The notes beneath the pieces were generated by a model. The model saw nothing but the letters and a program-made list of their open reading frames with translations, ran no database searches and was not told the DNA's origin. From positions 1-7,105 of the forward strand of contig DQTF01000259.1 in assembly GCA_015662935.1 (NCBI GenBank): DNA of 7,105 nt, written 5' to 3'. The translations under genes and the position numbers were made by a program. The stretch comes from Crocinitomicaceae bacterium (GTDB taxonomy: Bacteria; Bacteroidota; Bacteroidia; Flavobacteriales_D; Crocinitomicaceae). Position 1 is the first letter of the stretch. Every line of letters starts with the position of its first letter. This document shows positions 6,619 through 7,105 of this stretch, one piece after another.

Positions 6619-7105
6619 TTAATGTGAATGTTCAACCGATTCTTTTCTTATTTCAGCAATCAAGAAATAAGCTGCACTTCCTGCAATTTCTATGTCCTCC
6701 GGCAAGTTGTTTAGCAGTTTTATTTCTGTAAATCCAGCATTCTTAATTCCAGGTATCACTTCTACCATAATGAAGGTCGTTTTTTCTTCCTTTTTATGCT
6801 CAGCTTCTCCTTCTTTATGTTCGTGATTGGAAGCTTGATTTTTTGTCTTTACAAAAATGTAGAATTTTTCTCCGTCAGCAACGATTGCATCATCCGGCAC
6901 AACCTTCGTTTCTATATTTTCTACAAGAATTCTCCCTTTGATATACATACCGGGAATCAATTTGTCACTTTTTGTTTCAATGTCGACATGAATATGCAGT
7001 GCTCTCGGATTTTCTTCAAATACAGGACTAATGTTGTGAATTTTTCCGGCAAATTCTTGGTTAAGAATACTTGAAGAGTGAAAGAATACCTTCTGTCCAA
7101 CGGTT
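6619..7105 (-). CDS. RND efflux periplasmic adaptor (CzcB/HlyD family), C-terminal part
   Basis: Only the last about 161 residues are visible; the gene continues past the right edge. The frame is open from 7105 down to the TAA at 6619-6621. An apparent start at 6960 is a TTG coding Leu inside the conserved LIPGMYIKGRI motif, so it is internal. The visible order is: the end of a beta-barrel domain (VGQKVFFHSSS, EFAGKIHNISPVF, NPRALHIHVDIE, LIPGMYIKGRI), then the membrane-proximal domain (VVPDDAIVADGEKFYIFV, MVEVIPGI, EIAGSAAYFLIAEI). This is the standard close of RND membrane-fusion proteins that link an inner-membrane RND pump to an outer-membrane channel. A His/Glu/Lys-rich insert (NHEHKEGEAEHKKEEK) interrupts the last domain, and the protein ends in HSH; both suit a heavy-metal (CzcB/CusB-like) adaptor. 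The ATPase follows after six bases. The pump and channel genes are expected beyond the edge. Confidence 0.9.
   Translation of the reverse strand, partial: TVGQKVFFHSSSILNQEFAGKIHNISPVFEENPRALHIHVDIETKSDKLIPGMYIKGRILVENIETKVVPDDAIVADGEKFYIFVKTKNQASNHEHKEGEAEHKKEEKTTFIMVEVIPGIKNAGFTEIKLLNNLPEDIEIAGSAAYFLIAEIRKESVEHSH

Noticed and set aside
6619..6960. Treating the 113-residue frame from 6960 as a complete small metal-binding protein
   Set aside because: The initiating codon is a TTG inside the conserved LIPGMYIKGRI motif, and the same frame continues upstream with matching adaptor sequence to the window edge.
6796..7074. 92-residue + strand frame opposite the adaptor
   Set aside because: It is Phe/Cys/Asn-rich and antisense to the conserved adaptor frame, which runs open to the right edge; a shadow.
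1..7105. Search for CRISPR arrays, IS ends, tRNA/rRNA genes, riboswitches, defence or toxin-antitoxin genes
   Set aside because: No spaced direct repeats, transposase, integrase, tRNA-like clover leaf, or toxin-like gene pairs were seen by reading both strands. The window is almost fully explained by envelope and metal-transport genes.

Overview
The window comes from a member of the Bacteroidota, most likely of the Flavobacteriia/Flavobacteriales type. The evidence is AT-rich DNA, genes preceded by A-rich leaders rather than Shine-Dalgarno sites, a TAnnTTTG-type promoter box, DUF1573 proteins, and a TonB-dependent receptor with an N-terminal carboxypeptidase-regulatory-like domain paired with a DUF4249 lipoprotein. 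The species cannot be named from this sequence.

Layout. On the + strand, positions 1-294 hold the 3' end of an unrecognised, TPR-like helical protein. A 115-base gap with a promoter-like box follows. Then come two tandem genes for exported DUF1573 proteins (410-874 and 880-1356), separated by only five bases. Everything from 1423 to the right edge is on the - strand and converges on the DUF1573 pair. Read in the direction of transcription, from the right edge leftward, this is: the C-terminal part of a CzcB/HlyD-type periplasmic adaptor of an RND metal efflux pump (7105-6619, cut by the window edge); a P1B-type heavy-metal ATPase of the Zn/Cd (ZntA/CadA) class (6612-4654); a 113-base gap; a TonB-dependent outer-membrane receptor (4540-2219); and, one base further, a DUF4249 lipoprotein (2217-1423).

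How the genes fit together. The adaptor and ATPase are six bases apart and form one efflux operon: the ATPase would move Zn2+/Cd2+-type ions from cytoplasm to periplasm, and the RND pump, whose other genes should lie beyond the right edge, would carry metal across the outer membrane. Both proteins carry short His/Cys-rich, possibly metal-binding stretches, and the ATPase lacks the usual N-terminal HMA domain. The receptor and DUF4249 lipoprotein form a second, tightly coupled outer-membrane unit whose substrate cannot be read from the sequence. I see no rRNA, tRNA, CRISPR array, insertion sequence, phage gene or clear novel defence system. The remaining curiosities are modest: a protein-like antisense reading frame at the convergent junction, an unusual N-terminus on the second DUF1573 protein, and the domain make-up of the metal proteins.
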